From NCBI RefSeq assembly GCF_025698545.1, contig NC_068577.1, positions 11,051,501-11,115,500 of the forward strand: a DNA stretch of 64,000 nt, written 5' to 3'. Below are positions 12,350 through 23,813 of this stretch, in pieces (position 1 is the first letter of the stretch; each line of letters starts with the position of its first letter). Source of the DNA: Gossypium raimondii (Eukaryota; Streptophyta; Magnoliopsida; Malvales; Malvaceae). The position numbers were made by a program, and so were the translations under genes. The notes beneath the pieces were generated by a model. It was not told the DNA's origin, did no database searches, and saw nothing but the letters and a program-made list of their open reading frames with translations.

Positions 12350-13085
12350 GGTGTTGTGGTACTAGGTGACCTACAAATTTTATCTACCATGTGAGTATGG
12401 AGCCATCACCTAAGAAGTCGGATCACGTTGCAACTCAAGGTCCCAGTTGACAGTGATTATACAGTCTGGGGTGGAAGTGTAACTAGGGCTTCAAAGTTTA
12501 CAAAGATTATGTTGTCAAGAGATGGAGCATAAATAGGGTTGTAGTTGACAGTGGTTATGTAGGCATGACAACGAGTTTCTCATCAGAAGAGGATGCTTTA
12601 TAAAACTCAAATATAAATATGAGGAAAAAAAAACGCAGTGGCATTTTAGTACAATCAAGTAATGCGTCTTATCCACCATTATCGAAGGCGATGATCCCAT
12701 TATTATAACTTGTGACAGCATTGGGGTGTAACAGGTTATATTAACAAGGTCACTACTTTCGATAAAGATGGACAACAGGAATAACTCGATTATATTGGAA
12801 GGCCCTTTGTGTTTTCCTTCATCACACATATGTTTGAGTTTTATGAAATGGGCTCTTTTGACGAGAAGACTTGTTGTCATTCCTTCATTAGCACCGTCAA
12901 CTACAAACTCATTTGTGTGTAATCCATTGACAACATAACCATTGTAAACTTGAAACCTTAGTTACATTTCAACCCGAGACGGTATAATCACCGTCAACTT
13001 GGACCTCGAGTTGCAAAGTGATCTCGCTCTTAGGTGCTAGCATTATACTCACACAACATGTGAAATTTGTAGGTTACCAAGCTTC
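12350..13085. repeat. Large internal inverted repeat inside the MULE
   Basis: Bases about 12350-12630 match the reverse complement of about 12795-13085, for example ACCTACAAATTT and GTTGACNGTGATTATAC on both arms. The arms are roughly 280 bp each with a spacer of about 165 bp. The right arm reads on the minus strand as an unrecognised peptide (…NEFVVDGANEGMTTSLL…) that may be a remnant of a second MULE gene. A transcript across it would fold into a long hairpin. Confidence 0.75.
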
Positions 13086-14949
13086 ATGAAATCACCGTGA
13101 ACCCAAACACAACTTAAAACTATGATTACGTCACCCTCAAAGCGAGAGAGAAATAAATCTTTAAACCTAAAATTTTCAACACGCAAGAAGAAGAAAAAAA
13201 ATAATTTAGAAAAGATTGAGATGTGATGAGTAGGAGGATGAAGAATGGGCATTTATCATTTATATAGGGGACGGGGTGGGGTATAAAGGAAAAAAATTAT
13301 ACAGGGAATCCTAGGTTGTAGCGTTCCAAAGCAATCAAACTACTGTGGTTGAAATGGCCAGAGAGAAAACGCTCTTTGCAATTGACGTTTTCCTCTGACA
13401 TGTCAGACATGTGGCTTGAAAATGCATCCTGTAGGAAGCGTTTTCACTACCATGTCAGATGAAAACGCCCCCTACAGGGAGCTTTTTCTCTTTGGTCATT
13501 TCAACCACAAAACTTGATTGCTTCTGAGCCCTTACAACCCGAGATTCCCGAGATAAAGTTGATGGAAGAAAATGTAGAAATCACAAGTGTAGAACTCACA
13601 TGCCAAAGTTAATATTAATTATTGAAGTGTAGAAGAGTTAATTAAAATACTAACTTATGCAATGAAAACATTAACTTATTCGTTTATTCGTTAATTTTTC
13701 TTGTAAAGTAGGGGTGAGTATTTGATCGAATCAAGTTGAATTGAGTGAAAAAATTGAGTTAATCGAGTTGACGAGTCATATTTTATCATCCTAACTCGAT
13801 TTAAAAATTTTTTGAATCAAGCCGAGTGAAATGAAATTCAAGCCGAGTCAAATTGAGTGAAATTGTTCGAGTTAAATTAAAAAATTAAACATGTCAAATT
13901 ATAATCTTGTGCCAGTATAACTAACTCCATGTTAGAGTACGTAAATTTGAAACTACGTATATTTGAAAAACTTTTTCAAAGCAAAATAAAAAAAAATACT
14001 TTAGTATGATAAACTTGATTCATTAATTAACTTAGTTAGGTCCCTACAATAATTATTCTAGAAAGTTTTAAATTTTTTAACTTTCTTTATATTTATTTTT
14101 AAAAAATTTATAATTTTTACATATAAAATCATTATTCAAATTATTCAAGTTATTGGAATTGTAAAATTCAACTAAAATTGTAAATTTTAAACTCACAACT
14201 TGATTGCATACAAATCAAACCAATTTAATAAATTTGTTTTGTACATTGTAAATAAGTGTACATTTCAGATGTAAAATAAAATATATAAAAAAATTATAAA
14301 ATTACAGAATAACGTAATCATAAACGTCTCGAATGTGTTCCACAACCAGGTGGGAGTCAAGCACGCCTAGGGTTCTATCGCACTATTTGGTTTGGCGGCT
14401 GCTCGTTGACTTCGACTTCACTTTGACATGCACATCGGAGTTGATTGCTGACTTCGTCTCTTTCCTCTATGGTTGATTGTGATTGTGTCCTAGTCGCCCA
14501 TCGAGGATCCCCTCGGGTCGAGTCGGCGGTTGCAAGGATGACCCACCTCGATAGAACAACGATGTTGGGGGTGTTTACGACACTATCGATGGGCCACTAT
14601 ATGGTGTTGCGTAGCCCAATTGCGGATTGAAAGCAAGAATTGAAGACGATATTAGATGTGTTGGTGTTGTTGGCGAGATCAACATGTAATATGGTACAGT
14701 GTGTAATGGTCGTGCATAATATATCCCTAGAGAATGTGTTGATGTAAGGAATGATGGGGCATGCTGTGGTGCTTGTGTAAAATAAACTGGTGCTGAATGT
14801 GTTGATGTAGGGAATGATTGTGCAATAATGTGGTGGTTGTGTAAAATAAACTGAAACTGAAGGTGATGATACGAGGAATGAGTGTGCGTGTTGTGATCGT
14901 TATGACAAAAAAATGGGTTAGAAGCAAAAATAAATGAACCACATTAATC

Positions 14950-16361
14950 GGGAGGTTGCATGAAAATCGGGTCCTACGCTCCTACATCTCGATGTACTTC
15001 TTGTGGAATGTTGGTCAATCTTCCTCGAGTCTCTCTCGCAAGTCAATTTTGTATAGGTCATCGAGCTCCTAAAGTGACGACAAAACATGTTGCGTACACT
15101 CGAACTGCCTTATGACTCGGTTGAATTTTGCATCTCAATCATCACAAAAATGACCAATGGCACTTTGATGTGCTAGATGTTGCGATTGGCAAAAAATTCA
15201 ACCGGGAAGCATTCTTGAATCATTAGATTCGTATATAGCATCCAGAAAAATTGCATTACGAATTTATAATTTTTAGAACGTACGTAATATTTAATTTCAA
15301 GTGTTTGAATATGTATTATATAACTTTAAAATTCATAAAAGAACCCCATATTCAATTTTTTGGTCTAGAGCTAGTCAGATATTTGAAATCTCAGTCGATA
15401 TATCGCTGTGTCTCGTGAGGTTGTTCCACCTATTCAAATAATATGTTATTTCAAAATTACAATAATGAATAATAATAATAATAATAATGTGGGATGAATT
15501 TTACCATATGACGAGTGGGAATTCATAAGGGAGTTCCACTCGAGATTGTAAAATGGTAGCCGATACTATGCCCACAATTGGAGAAGAAGCATGCAATGGC
15601 TAATTTTAGCTTTATCTGGTATCGTCGCTCAATACATTTCTCGGTACAATGTCGCCAGCACCGTTAATCCCCAACTAAGTCGTCTTGATTCCTTCAAGTC
15701 AGCTAGTAGCAGTAGCCACCTCAAATGCACCAAATTGCGAGATTTATCTGGCATTAGCTGACCCTTGATCAACCTCAAGATGAATGCGCGCGCGAATTGT
15801 TCCTTTACAATGTTGCTTGCTGAAGCCTCGGTAGTTCAGAAGCTATCCTCCAACCATCTTATCTCATTTCGGCTACCCCTAAACTTGTTTGGCACCTTAC
15901 CTAGTAGTTTCTTGCATGTTGCACTCAAATCGGTACTAACAACTGGCCCTATAACAACATCCCCATTGACCAGTAGACCGAGTTGTAAGATGATGTCTTC
16001 GAGTGTAATTGTACACTCGTAGCAGGAAGATGGAACGTGTACGTCTCCGGTCTCCATCTCTGGACCAAAGTACTGATGAGTGGGGGATCCAATTTAGTCC
16101 TCCCAAGCGTGTGAGCTGCGTATAAAAAGTTTGCATCTCGCAAGTGTCCATGAATGATCTCCAGTGCACATTCGCTTAAATTGTTTATGTACGTCTCCAA
16201 AATCTGATCTTTAGGTTGAGTATATAAACATAAAAAATTAATAATATAAAAAACATAATAATTAACTATTTAAATTTAAACAATTTAAGAAAGTTTCTTA
16301 TCATTTGCAATTGAACGTCTAAGGTATGCTTGTCGTTCAAATGAATAAGTTGATTTGCCAT
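14950..16361 (-). pseudogene. Plant mobile domain (PMD, MAIN/MAIL-like) pseudogene
   Basis: The start ATG is probably at 16361 (MANQLIHLNDKHT); an intron follows. Then come recognisable PMD pieces in shifting frames: LVQRWRPETYTFHLP (about 16050), ECTITLEDIILQLGL (about 16000) and WLLLLADLKESRRLSWG (about 15680). A degraded C-terminal exon can be traced to about 14950. Frameshifts and stops break it. PMD proteins (PF10536) include cellular MAIN/MAIL1, which silence transposons with the phosphatase PP7L, and many transposon-borne copies (established knowledge). The same gene with the same start is seen at 46540. The call is firm on the family; exact ends are approximate. Confidence 0.75.
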
Positions 16362-16399
16362 TTAAAATTTATAAGAAAAGAATAAAATCAAGAGAATAA

Positions 16400-16604
16400 T
16401 GTTGAGAATCTTTGATTATTTGATAGCATTGAATAGCATAACTTTAGAGATTACAAGCGCTTTTTAAAGATTTTATTTAGAGATATTCTTTCCTTAATTG
16501 ATTCAATACATCATGTATATATAGCCGTACATATTTCTAAGAAATACGCACTTTTGAGTGAGTATTTCTTCAATACATTAGAGTATTCATCTCTGATTTC
16601 ATCA
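16400..16604 (+). repeat. Copia 5' LTR
   Basis: It opens TGTTGAGAATC and ends TTTCATCA. A TATATATA promoter-like stretch lies near 16516-16523. It is directly repeated at 20904-21107. Confidence 0.92.
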
Positions 16605-17045
16605 TGGTATATATCAATTTTTTATCCAATTTTTTGGGATTTTTTCTAATTTTAAAATTTGTTCCAAAAAAAAAATCCTAGAAACACAAAATTGGTACTT
16701 TCGACCCTAACCTTATTTCTTTCTTTTTTCACCACCCCTACCATTAGAGTCAGCATCCACTCGTCGGTGAAACCCCAAAATTCGATGACCAGAAGACTTG
16801 CGCATGGGCCTCACGCGTTGTCGCAAGCTTCTGCCTCTTTGTTTCACGCGCCGCGCGTGGCATTCACCTGCTATCGTCATGTTTTTTCGACGTCGTCGCT
16901 GTGCTCTCTACTCCCTTCCAGTCATTGTCCTCTAAGTGGTGGTTTTTTTTGTTAAGCTTTTTTTATCTCTTTTGTATTCTTTTGGGTGTTCTTTTTTCCC
17001 TAATTTTCCAAGCAACTTTTTTGGTATTAGTTTTTTTCCAGCATT

Positions 17046-20000
17046 ATGTCTAAGGATGAGAAGCTCGTGATTCCAACCGATAATCCCTGGTCGCAAATTA
17101 GTTTTGTGAAGCTTCATGGACATAATTACCTTACTTGGTCAAGGTCCTGCTTGTTGTTTATCAAGGTTTGTGGTTTGTAGGGATACATCATTGGTACAAT
17201 GTCGAAACCTAAACCCACTAATTCAAGGTTTTGTCAGTGGAATTCAACGAACGCTCTTGTTATGGTATGACTTATCAACTTTATGCAACCCAATATTTCC
17301 AAAACTTATTTGTTGCTTGATACTGCAGAAAAAAAATTATAAAGCTACAACTCTCACTTACTATCATGTTGGAAATGATGCGCAAATTTTTAAGATTCGT
17401 AATAAGGTCCATGGTACAAAATAGGGGAGCTAATGATTTCTCAATATTTTGCTAAATTAAGTGGGTTGTGGCAGGAACTTGATTATTATCAAGATTTTCA
17501 GGTGTCTTGTACCAATAATGTCGAAAAATTTCAGAAAATGTTGGAAAATGAGCGCGTTTTTTTATTTCTTGGCTGGGTTAAATACTGAGTATAATCACTT
17601 GACGTATGACTACTGTGGTAAACCTCAACACACTAAAGATTCGTGCTGGAAGTTGCATGGTCACCCTACTCGAGGTCGTGGTGAAAAATAAGGGGGTAAT
17701 TCTCAGCCTCAGATAAAATTTTTAGATTATGTGACAACAGAGGACAAGTCCACTTTTACTAGGAGTTTTACCTTGGACGAGATTCAACATCTCCAACGCC
17801 TCTTGTCTCAATTGAACTCTACCTCGATTGCCAAGTCTAATCATGCAAAATCAGGTACTGTTTTAAATGCTACATCTACTTCTGAATATTAGATTATTGA
17901 TTCCGGTGCGAATAGACATATGACAGGGTCAAACAAATGTTTATTTAACTATACCACTTGTCCATATAAAGATATTGTGTGAATAGCCGATGGATCCCTT
18001 ACCTTCGTCTCTGGAACATTTTTTGTTATTTATACTCCCAATATCACTTTTTCCTCTATCCTTTATGTTCTTAAATTCTCGGTTAACCTTTTATCTGTTA
18101 GTACTATCACTAAAGCCTTAAATTCTAAACTTGAATTCTTTCCTGATTAGTATGTCTTTCAGGACCTTCAGACAGGGAAGACGATTGGCAGTGGTAGATT
18201 GTGTGATAACTTATATCTTTTGGATCAATCACCCAGTATGTTTCAAGCCTTATTTGGAGATAATAAATATGTCAACCGAGAGATAATTCAGTGGCATAGG
18301 TGGTTAGGACATCCATCATTTACTGTTTTTGTCAAAATGTTTTCTACTTTATTTTCAAGAACTCAGTTAAACTTTTTAGTTTCTGATGCCTGTGAGTTTG
18401 CTAAGCATACAAGAAATAGTTATCCTTTACGTAATAATAGAAGTACTGTTCCTTTTAAGATTATTCATTTGGATGTTTGGGGCCCTACTCGTCTTACTTT
18501 TTTATTTGGTAATCATTGGTTTGTTATATTTATTGACTGTTGCACTCGGATGACATGAGTATTTTTATTAAAGTCTAAAAATAATGTTTTCTCATGTTTT
18601 CGTTTTTTCATAAATTGATTACTACTTAGTTTGATACTAAGGTTAAGATTTTACAAACTGATAATGAAACCGAGTATAATTTTAATAATTATTTAGAATC
18701 ATATGGGATTTTGCATCAGACCAGTTGTCTAGGTACAAGTGCTCAGACTAGGGGGATACGATTTTGGTTGTTTCTTATCTCATTAATTGGATGCCTCTTC
18801 GAGTCATTAATTTTAAAAGTCCCATAGAAACCTTATAGGGCAAGACGAATTATCGAGTTTCACCGAAGGTCTTTGGTTGTGTTTACTTCGTTCATCTTCG
18901 ACATGGAAGCAAATTGGATCCATGAGTAGTCAAATGCGTTTTTATTGGATACTCTCCTACACAAAAATGTTACAAATGTTGTCATCCACCATTTAGAAAG
19001 TATTATGTAAGTATGGATGTAACATTTCGTGAGGATGGACCCTACTTTTCTTCATCACGACCATCTCTTTAAGGGGAGGTTATTGAAAATGAAAAGATGA
19101 CACCCTGTTCTGTTACCCTTCCGAGGGAAAATTTAGTTCCAGTAGAGATTTTGGTTCAAAAGAAGACTAGTGGACGGTTGTTGAATAGGCCTGATTTAAG
19201 GACATACACTAGGAAAAGCAAGAAAAAAGATGCCATCATACAATCTACTTTATGTCCTGACTCTTCACTGTCAGGTGAGTCTTTTTTACCTGAGTTTGTT
19301 ACTGATTTAGAATTACTAATAGCCCAACGAAAAGGTGTTAGAACTTGCACTTTACATCCTACCTCTAACTTTGTCTCTTATGATTCATTATCCCCATCCT
19401 AAAAAGCTTTTGCTTTGTTTTTGTTCTTTATGTCTGTTCCACAGGATTAGAGAGAAGTTATTATTGATCCAAGATGGAAAAAGGCTATGATTAAAGAAAT
19501 GAAAGCTTTAGCAAAAAATGAGACATGAGAACTAGTTAATCCTCTTGAAGAGTAGAAAATGGTTGGCTACAAATGGGTGTTTACTATCAAGTATAAGGCT
19601 GATGGTTCAACTGAAAGACTCAAAGCCATATTAGTAGCGTAAGGATTCACTTAGACATATGGAGTGGATTATCAAGAAACATTTGCTTCAGTTGCTAAAT
19701 TGAACACAATTAGGATCTTTCTATCATGTGCAGCAAATATCAACTGGGACTTACAGCAATTTGAAGTAAAGAATGTATTTTTGCATGGAGACTTGGAAAA
19801 AGAAGTGTATATGATAGTTCTTCAATATTCGAGGATAAAGATACTCAAGGAAAGGTATGTAGACTAAAAAAGGCCTTATATGGACTAAAGCAATCTCGTA
19901 GAGTCTGGTTTGACAGATTTAGTAAGGTCATGGTGTCATTTGGCTATTGACAAAGTAATGTTGATCATACACTCTTTATAAAACATCATAAGGGTAAGAT

Positions 20001-20760
20001 TATTCTCCTTATAGTTTATGTTGATGACATAATTATGACAGGAGATGACAGGGAAGAAATGGCCCGACTTAAGAAATAGTTGGCTCAGGAATTCGAAATC
20101 AAAGACTTTGGAAAGTTACAATATTTTCTCGGAATAGAAGTAGCTAGATCAAAACAGGGAATCTTTATTTCCCAAAGAAAATATGTCTTGGCTCAGGAAT
20201 TGGTGAAATGGTGGATAAAGAGAGATATCAAAGACTCGTCGGACGATTGACTTCTCTCGATCATATTTAACTTGATATAACCTATGCGGTTAGTTTGGTA
20301 AGCCAGTTTATGCATGATCCTTGCAAAACCTATATGCAGACAATATTACAAATTTTGTGTCATTTGAAGTCTGCACCGGGCAAAGGTATTCTCTTCTCCA
20401 AAAATAGTCATCTCAAGATAGAAGTATTTACATATGCAGATTGGGCTAGTTCTCTTGAAGACAAAAGGCCTACAACAGGTTATTATACTCTTGTGGAAGG
20501 AAACTTAGTCACTTAAAGGAGCAAGAAACAAAGTGTTGTGGCTCGATCAAGTGCAGAGGTTGAATATAGGGTCATGGCTTTAGGTGTTTGTGAACTTTTA
20601 TGGCTACAAAAGGTATTGGAAGTGCTAAAGTTGTTGAACGAAAATAGATCAACCTTGTATTGTGATAGCAAAGCGGCCATCAACATAGCTTAAAATCCAG
20701 TGCAGCACGATAAAACCAAGCATATCGAAATAGATCGTCATTTTATCAAGAAAAAATAAC
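17046..20760 (+). pseudogene. Copia gag-pol polyprotein remnant
   Basis: Gag begins at about 17046 (MSKDEKLV). A zinc-knuckle remnant sits at 17605-17665 (DYCGKPQHTKDSCWKLHG), with the first Cys replaced by Tyr. The protease site reads IDSGANRHMTG at about 17893-17925. Integrase follows, with the HRWLGHPS zinc motif (18296-18320) and LDVWGP (18465-18485). RT keeps YVDD at 20018-20029, and RNase H reads TYADWASS (about 20430). In-frame stops occur throughout, many replacing Trp or Gln codons, and there are frameshifts. Copia order (IN before RT) is clear. It cannot make a working polyprotein. Confidence 0.9.
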
Positions 20761-20903
20761 CAGTGGTGCTTTAATTCTATCTTATCTAGCATCCGAAAAA
20801 TAGATGGTTGATGTTTTTATAAAAGGGCTCAACTGTAAGACATATCATAATTTTCTTTGCAAGTTGGGCATACGAGACATCTATGCACCAACTTGAGGGA
20901 GAG

Positions 20904-21107
20904 TGTTGAGAATCTTTGACTATTTGATAGAATTAAATAACATAATTTTAGAGATTACAGTTGATTTTTAGGGATTTTATTTAGAGATATTCTTTTCTTA
21001 ATTGATTCAATACTTCATGTATATATAGTTGTACACATTTCTAATAAATACATACTTTTGAGTGAGTTTTTCTCAATACATTAGAGTATTCATCTCTAAT
21101 TTCATCA
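20904..21107 (+). repeat. Copia 3' LTR
   Basis: It is the direct copy of 16400-16604, preceded by a polypurine tract and followed by the AATAA duplication. Confidence 0.92.
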
Positions 21108-21384
21108 AATAAAATTCAAAAAAGAATTTTAAAAATATTTGAAGATTGAGGTTTGAAAATTTGAAATTGAAAATTAAAATTTGAAGATTGAAAATATAAA
21201 ATTGAAAATTGGGGATTGAGGATTGAAGGTTGAAAATTGAAAATTTAGGAAGGAAGAATGAGTATGGAGTATTTGGTTGAAAAGAATGAAATTTAGAAGG
21301 GTTTATATAAGAATTTTTATGGCTGTTGAAACCTTACTAGTCGTTGGAAAAGTTACCATTGAATGGAAAACGCTTCCTACAAGG

Positions 21385-21533
21385 TGCGTTTTTACTAATG
21401 TGGCAGTGAAAACACATTTTGTAAGATACATTTTTCTTTCTCTCTTAAAAAACAACATAGGCCGATAAATCTTTAAAATTTTAATCTAATTTCTTAAATA
21501 ATTTTTTTTCTAGCATATTAATATAAATTAACC
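21385..21533 (-). repeat. Right terminal inverted repeat of the MULE
   Basis: This is the inverted partner of 12098-12245. It contains two of the AAAACGC/GCGTTTT-type subterminal motifs and ends AATTAACC, followed by the 9-bp duplication CCCTTCTCG. Confidence 0.75.
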
Positions 21534-21542
21534 CCCTTCTCG

Positions 21543-22083
21543 CTAGCTGAAAAAAAAAAGACTTCTGGTTGAAAAAAACACAAGCAAAGATACTACTTTC
21601 TAGAAGAAAATAAAAATAGGTGAATACTATTTTGGCTCTCCAAAGAAATTCTTAAAGTGTTGCCTTTGTGAAATTCGCAACATTTTTATAAAAATGGTCC
21701 AACTCATTTTCACGTGACTATTAATGTATTATAGTAAAAAAACTGTTCTGTCAATGAAGTTTTTAGGAGAGTTGCCTAGATTTAGGTCTCATTATGCGCA
21801 AATGCGATGAAATTATGTGAACTCTATCCATATTTATTTTGATCTAGCCTGGATTTGTAAACTCTTCGTTGGTTGCTAGTTAAAATTCAGGAATGAAATA
21901 AAGAAGTCTTTGCAATTGCGATACTTACCTTTTTCTCCAGAAATATGCACAAGAAACAGATGCCAAAAGCTTCAGGTGCTCTTTGAACTTCTTCTGAGTT
22001 AAATTCACCAAAAGCAAAAACCGGGACAATTTCGTTTGTTCTTTTTATAACAAATAGAGCTACAAATTACTGCAGCAGACAAA
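21543..22083. other. Intergenic, no gene seen
   Basis: The sequence between the MULE right end and the stop of the plastid membrane protein gene is AT-rich. It presumably includes that gene's 3' UTR. Confidence 0.4.
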
Positions 22084-23502
22084 CTATTGGTCCTCCTCAA
22101 GATTTAAAAAGAGAAGATAGGCAACTAAGCCAACCACAGGGATAAATCTAAGATAACTCACTACACCAACTTTGCTTTTCTCAACATTTTGTAGGTTCTC
22201 ACCAATCAACCAAGGCTGGAAGATTGTGTATAAACATATGTCCCAAATGAAGGCATAAGCCAGCCTTTCTGAACCTAAATAACTTACCAAGAACTGCCAC
22301 CTGTCTGTTATGTTTCCAAACTCACCATCCATTCGACCATAAAGAGCCCATATTGCAGAAAACACACATACAGCCCCACCAGTTAATCCCACTACGGCTG
22401 CACCATTTGTCATCACGGAGCCTAGAGGAGAGAGCTTGGTAGGGCGGCTATCTGCATCAGCTTCGTTCAGCCGGATTGCCATGTAAGGAATTAAGAATGC
22501 TGCAGCAGGTCATGGAGGAGTAATGCAATTAGATTCATCACATGCTAGATAGGTTATGTTATAATTTTGAGAGTATGGTAGGGAAAGAAGCGTACTGTTG
22601 GTGAGAAACATCTGCAGTCCCCATAGAACATCGAGGGAACTTTTGTATCTGTCCCTCTTGCGATCAGTGAATAACAACGGAGCAAACATCAGCGTCCACC
22701 CAATAACAAAGTTGAACAATCCCTCAGACATCTGATCCATAAATATTAATGGTATTAGATTAATAAGCCTTTGTGGAAAATAATTAATTTCACCAAATAG
22801 TGATGCTTGCTTACAGGGTGAAGGACTGGGGCATCAATCAGACGAATACCGACTACTCTGCCAAAAAAGGGTTCCAATTCCATTCATTGTATAGATCATC
22901 ATCAAGGAAAGAACACAATAAAAAAAAATTAGAGAAGCTAACAGATTTCTTCTATTGAGAACCATGCAAGTATTAGATGTCTGTATGTACCAGCATTGGT
23001 CAAAGGCAAAATGAAGAAGAAATTGAGAGAAAGACCGATGAGTTCGTTTATTGTGTTGGAACTGATGGCCCATACAGGGTCTCCCTGGTTAACTCAAAAA
23101 AAGAAAAAAAAAGCTTTCATCTGTGAATAAAATGAAGAGAAAGTGGGAAAAGAAATAAAAGAGGAAGCTTACAGGAGCATAGGGAAGCAAAAAGAGCCAC
23201 AAGATATAAACAGCCTCAGCGGCCCACAGACTCAGGTGAAGGACTCGCCGAAGAGGACCATCCTGATCGCTTTCTTCCGAGCTGGAGCTCAAGGCGGTGG
23301 ACTTGCGGCGGGACGCGCGGCAAACAATGGGCGTGGAATGGAGGATAGAAAAGGAGGTTGTGGGCCATGTTTCGCCGTGATGTTTGCAGGGGTAGCGGCT
23401 GGGCTGTGGAGGAGGGTTGGAACTGAAGGGTGTTGGTCTTGGAAGAGCCCGGCAATGGGTTTGGCAGAGCAAAGCTTGAGTAGCTAGTACAGCCATGGCC
23501 AT
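22084..23502 (-). CDS. Plastid-targeted multi-pass membrane protein, unknown function
   Basis: Five coding exons were read in transcript order: 23502-23173, 23084-22991, 22852-22815, 22731-22596 and 22499-22084. They total 1014 nt (337 aa) with consistent phases. The start at 23502 (MAMAVLATQALL) is the first true ATG; the open frame upstream begins only with GTG. The first 55-60 residues are rich in Ser, Pro and Arg and poor in acidic residues, like a chloroplast transit peptide. About seven hydrophobic segments follow, including AAEAVYILWLFLLPY, LFNFVIGWTLMFAPLLF and FIPVVGLVAYLLFLNL, and a soluble GDPVWAISSNTINEL stretch. Conservation-like motifs suggest a widespread plant family, but I do not recognise a named function. 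The gene is divergent from HOP2. Confidence 0.8.
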
Positions 23503-23813
23503 GCCCTTCACTTACTCTTCATCCCCCAGCTTTGCTGATGAAAAATATGGCTGGGTTGGTGATACGTGGTTCACTCATCGACCGGGTTTTCTTTATTATT
23601 TTTGAATTTTTTTATCCAAGTAATGAAAAGTGAAACGACGCCGTTTCAAAGGCCCTTTCTTTAATACAGCCTTGGTTCTACCTTATACATACATGGCTTT
23701 GGGTTTTTTTTTTTTTTTTTTAATTTTAATTTTTATTTGTTTTCTGAGGGAAAACAAATCGTTCAGAAGAAGAAATTATTTTCCCGCTCATTTTAATCTA
23801 AAATCGCCGATCG
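23503..23813. promoter_or_regulatory. Shared divergent promoter region
   Basis: Only 311 bp separate the start codons of the plastid membrane protein gene (-) and HOP2 (+), so 5' UTRs and promoters of both must lie here or overlap. It contains an inverted motif GAAACGACGCCGTTTC (23632-23647) and a T-rich tract (23706-23720). Coordinated expression is possible but not shown by sequence. Confidence 0.6.

Larger units (their letters stand above)
16400..21107 (+). mobile_element. Full-length Ty1/Copia retrotransposon, inactive
   Basis: Two LTRs (16400-16604 and 20904-21107) bracket gag-pol in Copia order, and the element is flanked by a perfect 5-bp duplication AATAA (16395-16399, 21108-21112). 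A tRNA-Met-like primer site begins TGGTAT at 16605, and a purine tract (GAGGGAGAG) precedes the 3' LTR. By eye the LTRs differ at about 21 of 204 positions plus one indel, so the insertion is old. It sits inside the MULE, upstream of the PMD gene. Confidence 0.92.
12098..21533 (-). mobile_element. MULE-type DNA transposon with TIRs, carrying a plant-mobile-domain gene
   Basis: The left end (12098 onward, GGCTAATTTTTATAAATATGC) is matched in reverse complement by the right end (to 21533, GGTTAATTTATATTAATATGC read inward). Similarity continues for about 120-150 bp through GTTGTTTTT and GAGAGAAAGAAAAATG. The flanks CCCTTCTCA (12089-12097) and CCCTTCTCG (21534-21542) match at 8 of 9 bases, a 9-bp duplication as expected for Mutator-like elements. 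Subterminal motifs of the type AAAACGC..CCTACAGG..GCGTTTTC recur at about 12200, 13370-13490 and 21370-21420. Inside is a broken minus-strand PMD gene. Subtracting the nested Copia leaves about 4.7 kb. No recognisable MULE transposase was found, so it was probably non-autonomous or has lost it. Confidence 0.8.

Noticed and set aside
14727-14942. His/Leu/Thr-rich minus-strand ORF in the MULE interior
   Set aside because: Low-complexity translation of TGTTGATG/GTGCTTGTG-type repeats; no domain visible.
5281-16361. Functional link between the PP2A A-subunit gene and the neighbouring PMD gene (PMD proteins work with phosphatase PP7L)
   Set aside because: PP2A and PP7L are different phosphatases, and the PMD gene is a transposon-borne pseudogene; proximity is coincidental.
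22510-22740. 76-aa minus-strand ORF as a separate gene
   Set aside because: It is exon 4 of the plastid membrane protein read into its intron; the splice sites and phases fit a single 337-aa protein.
23143-23487. Plus-strand 114-aa ORF opposite exon 1 of the plastid protein gene
   Set aside because: Shadow of a GC-richer exon on the other strand; no family resemblance.
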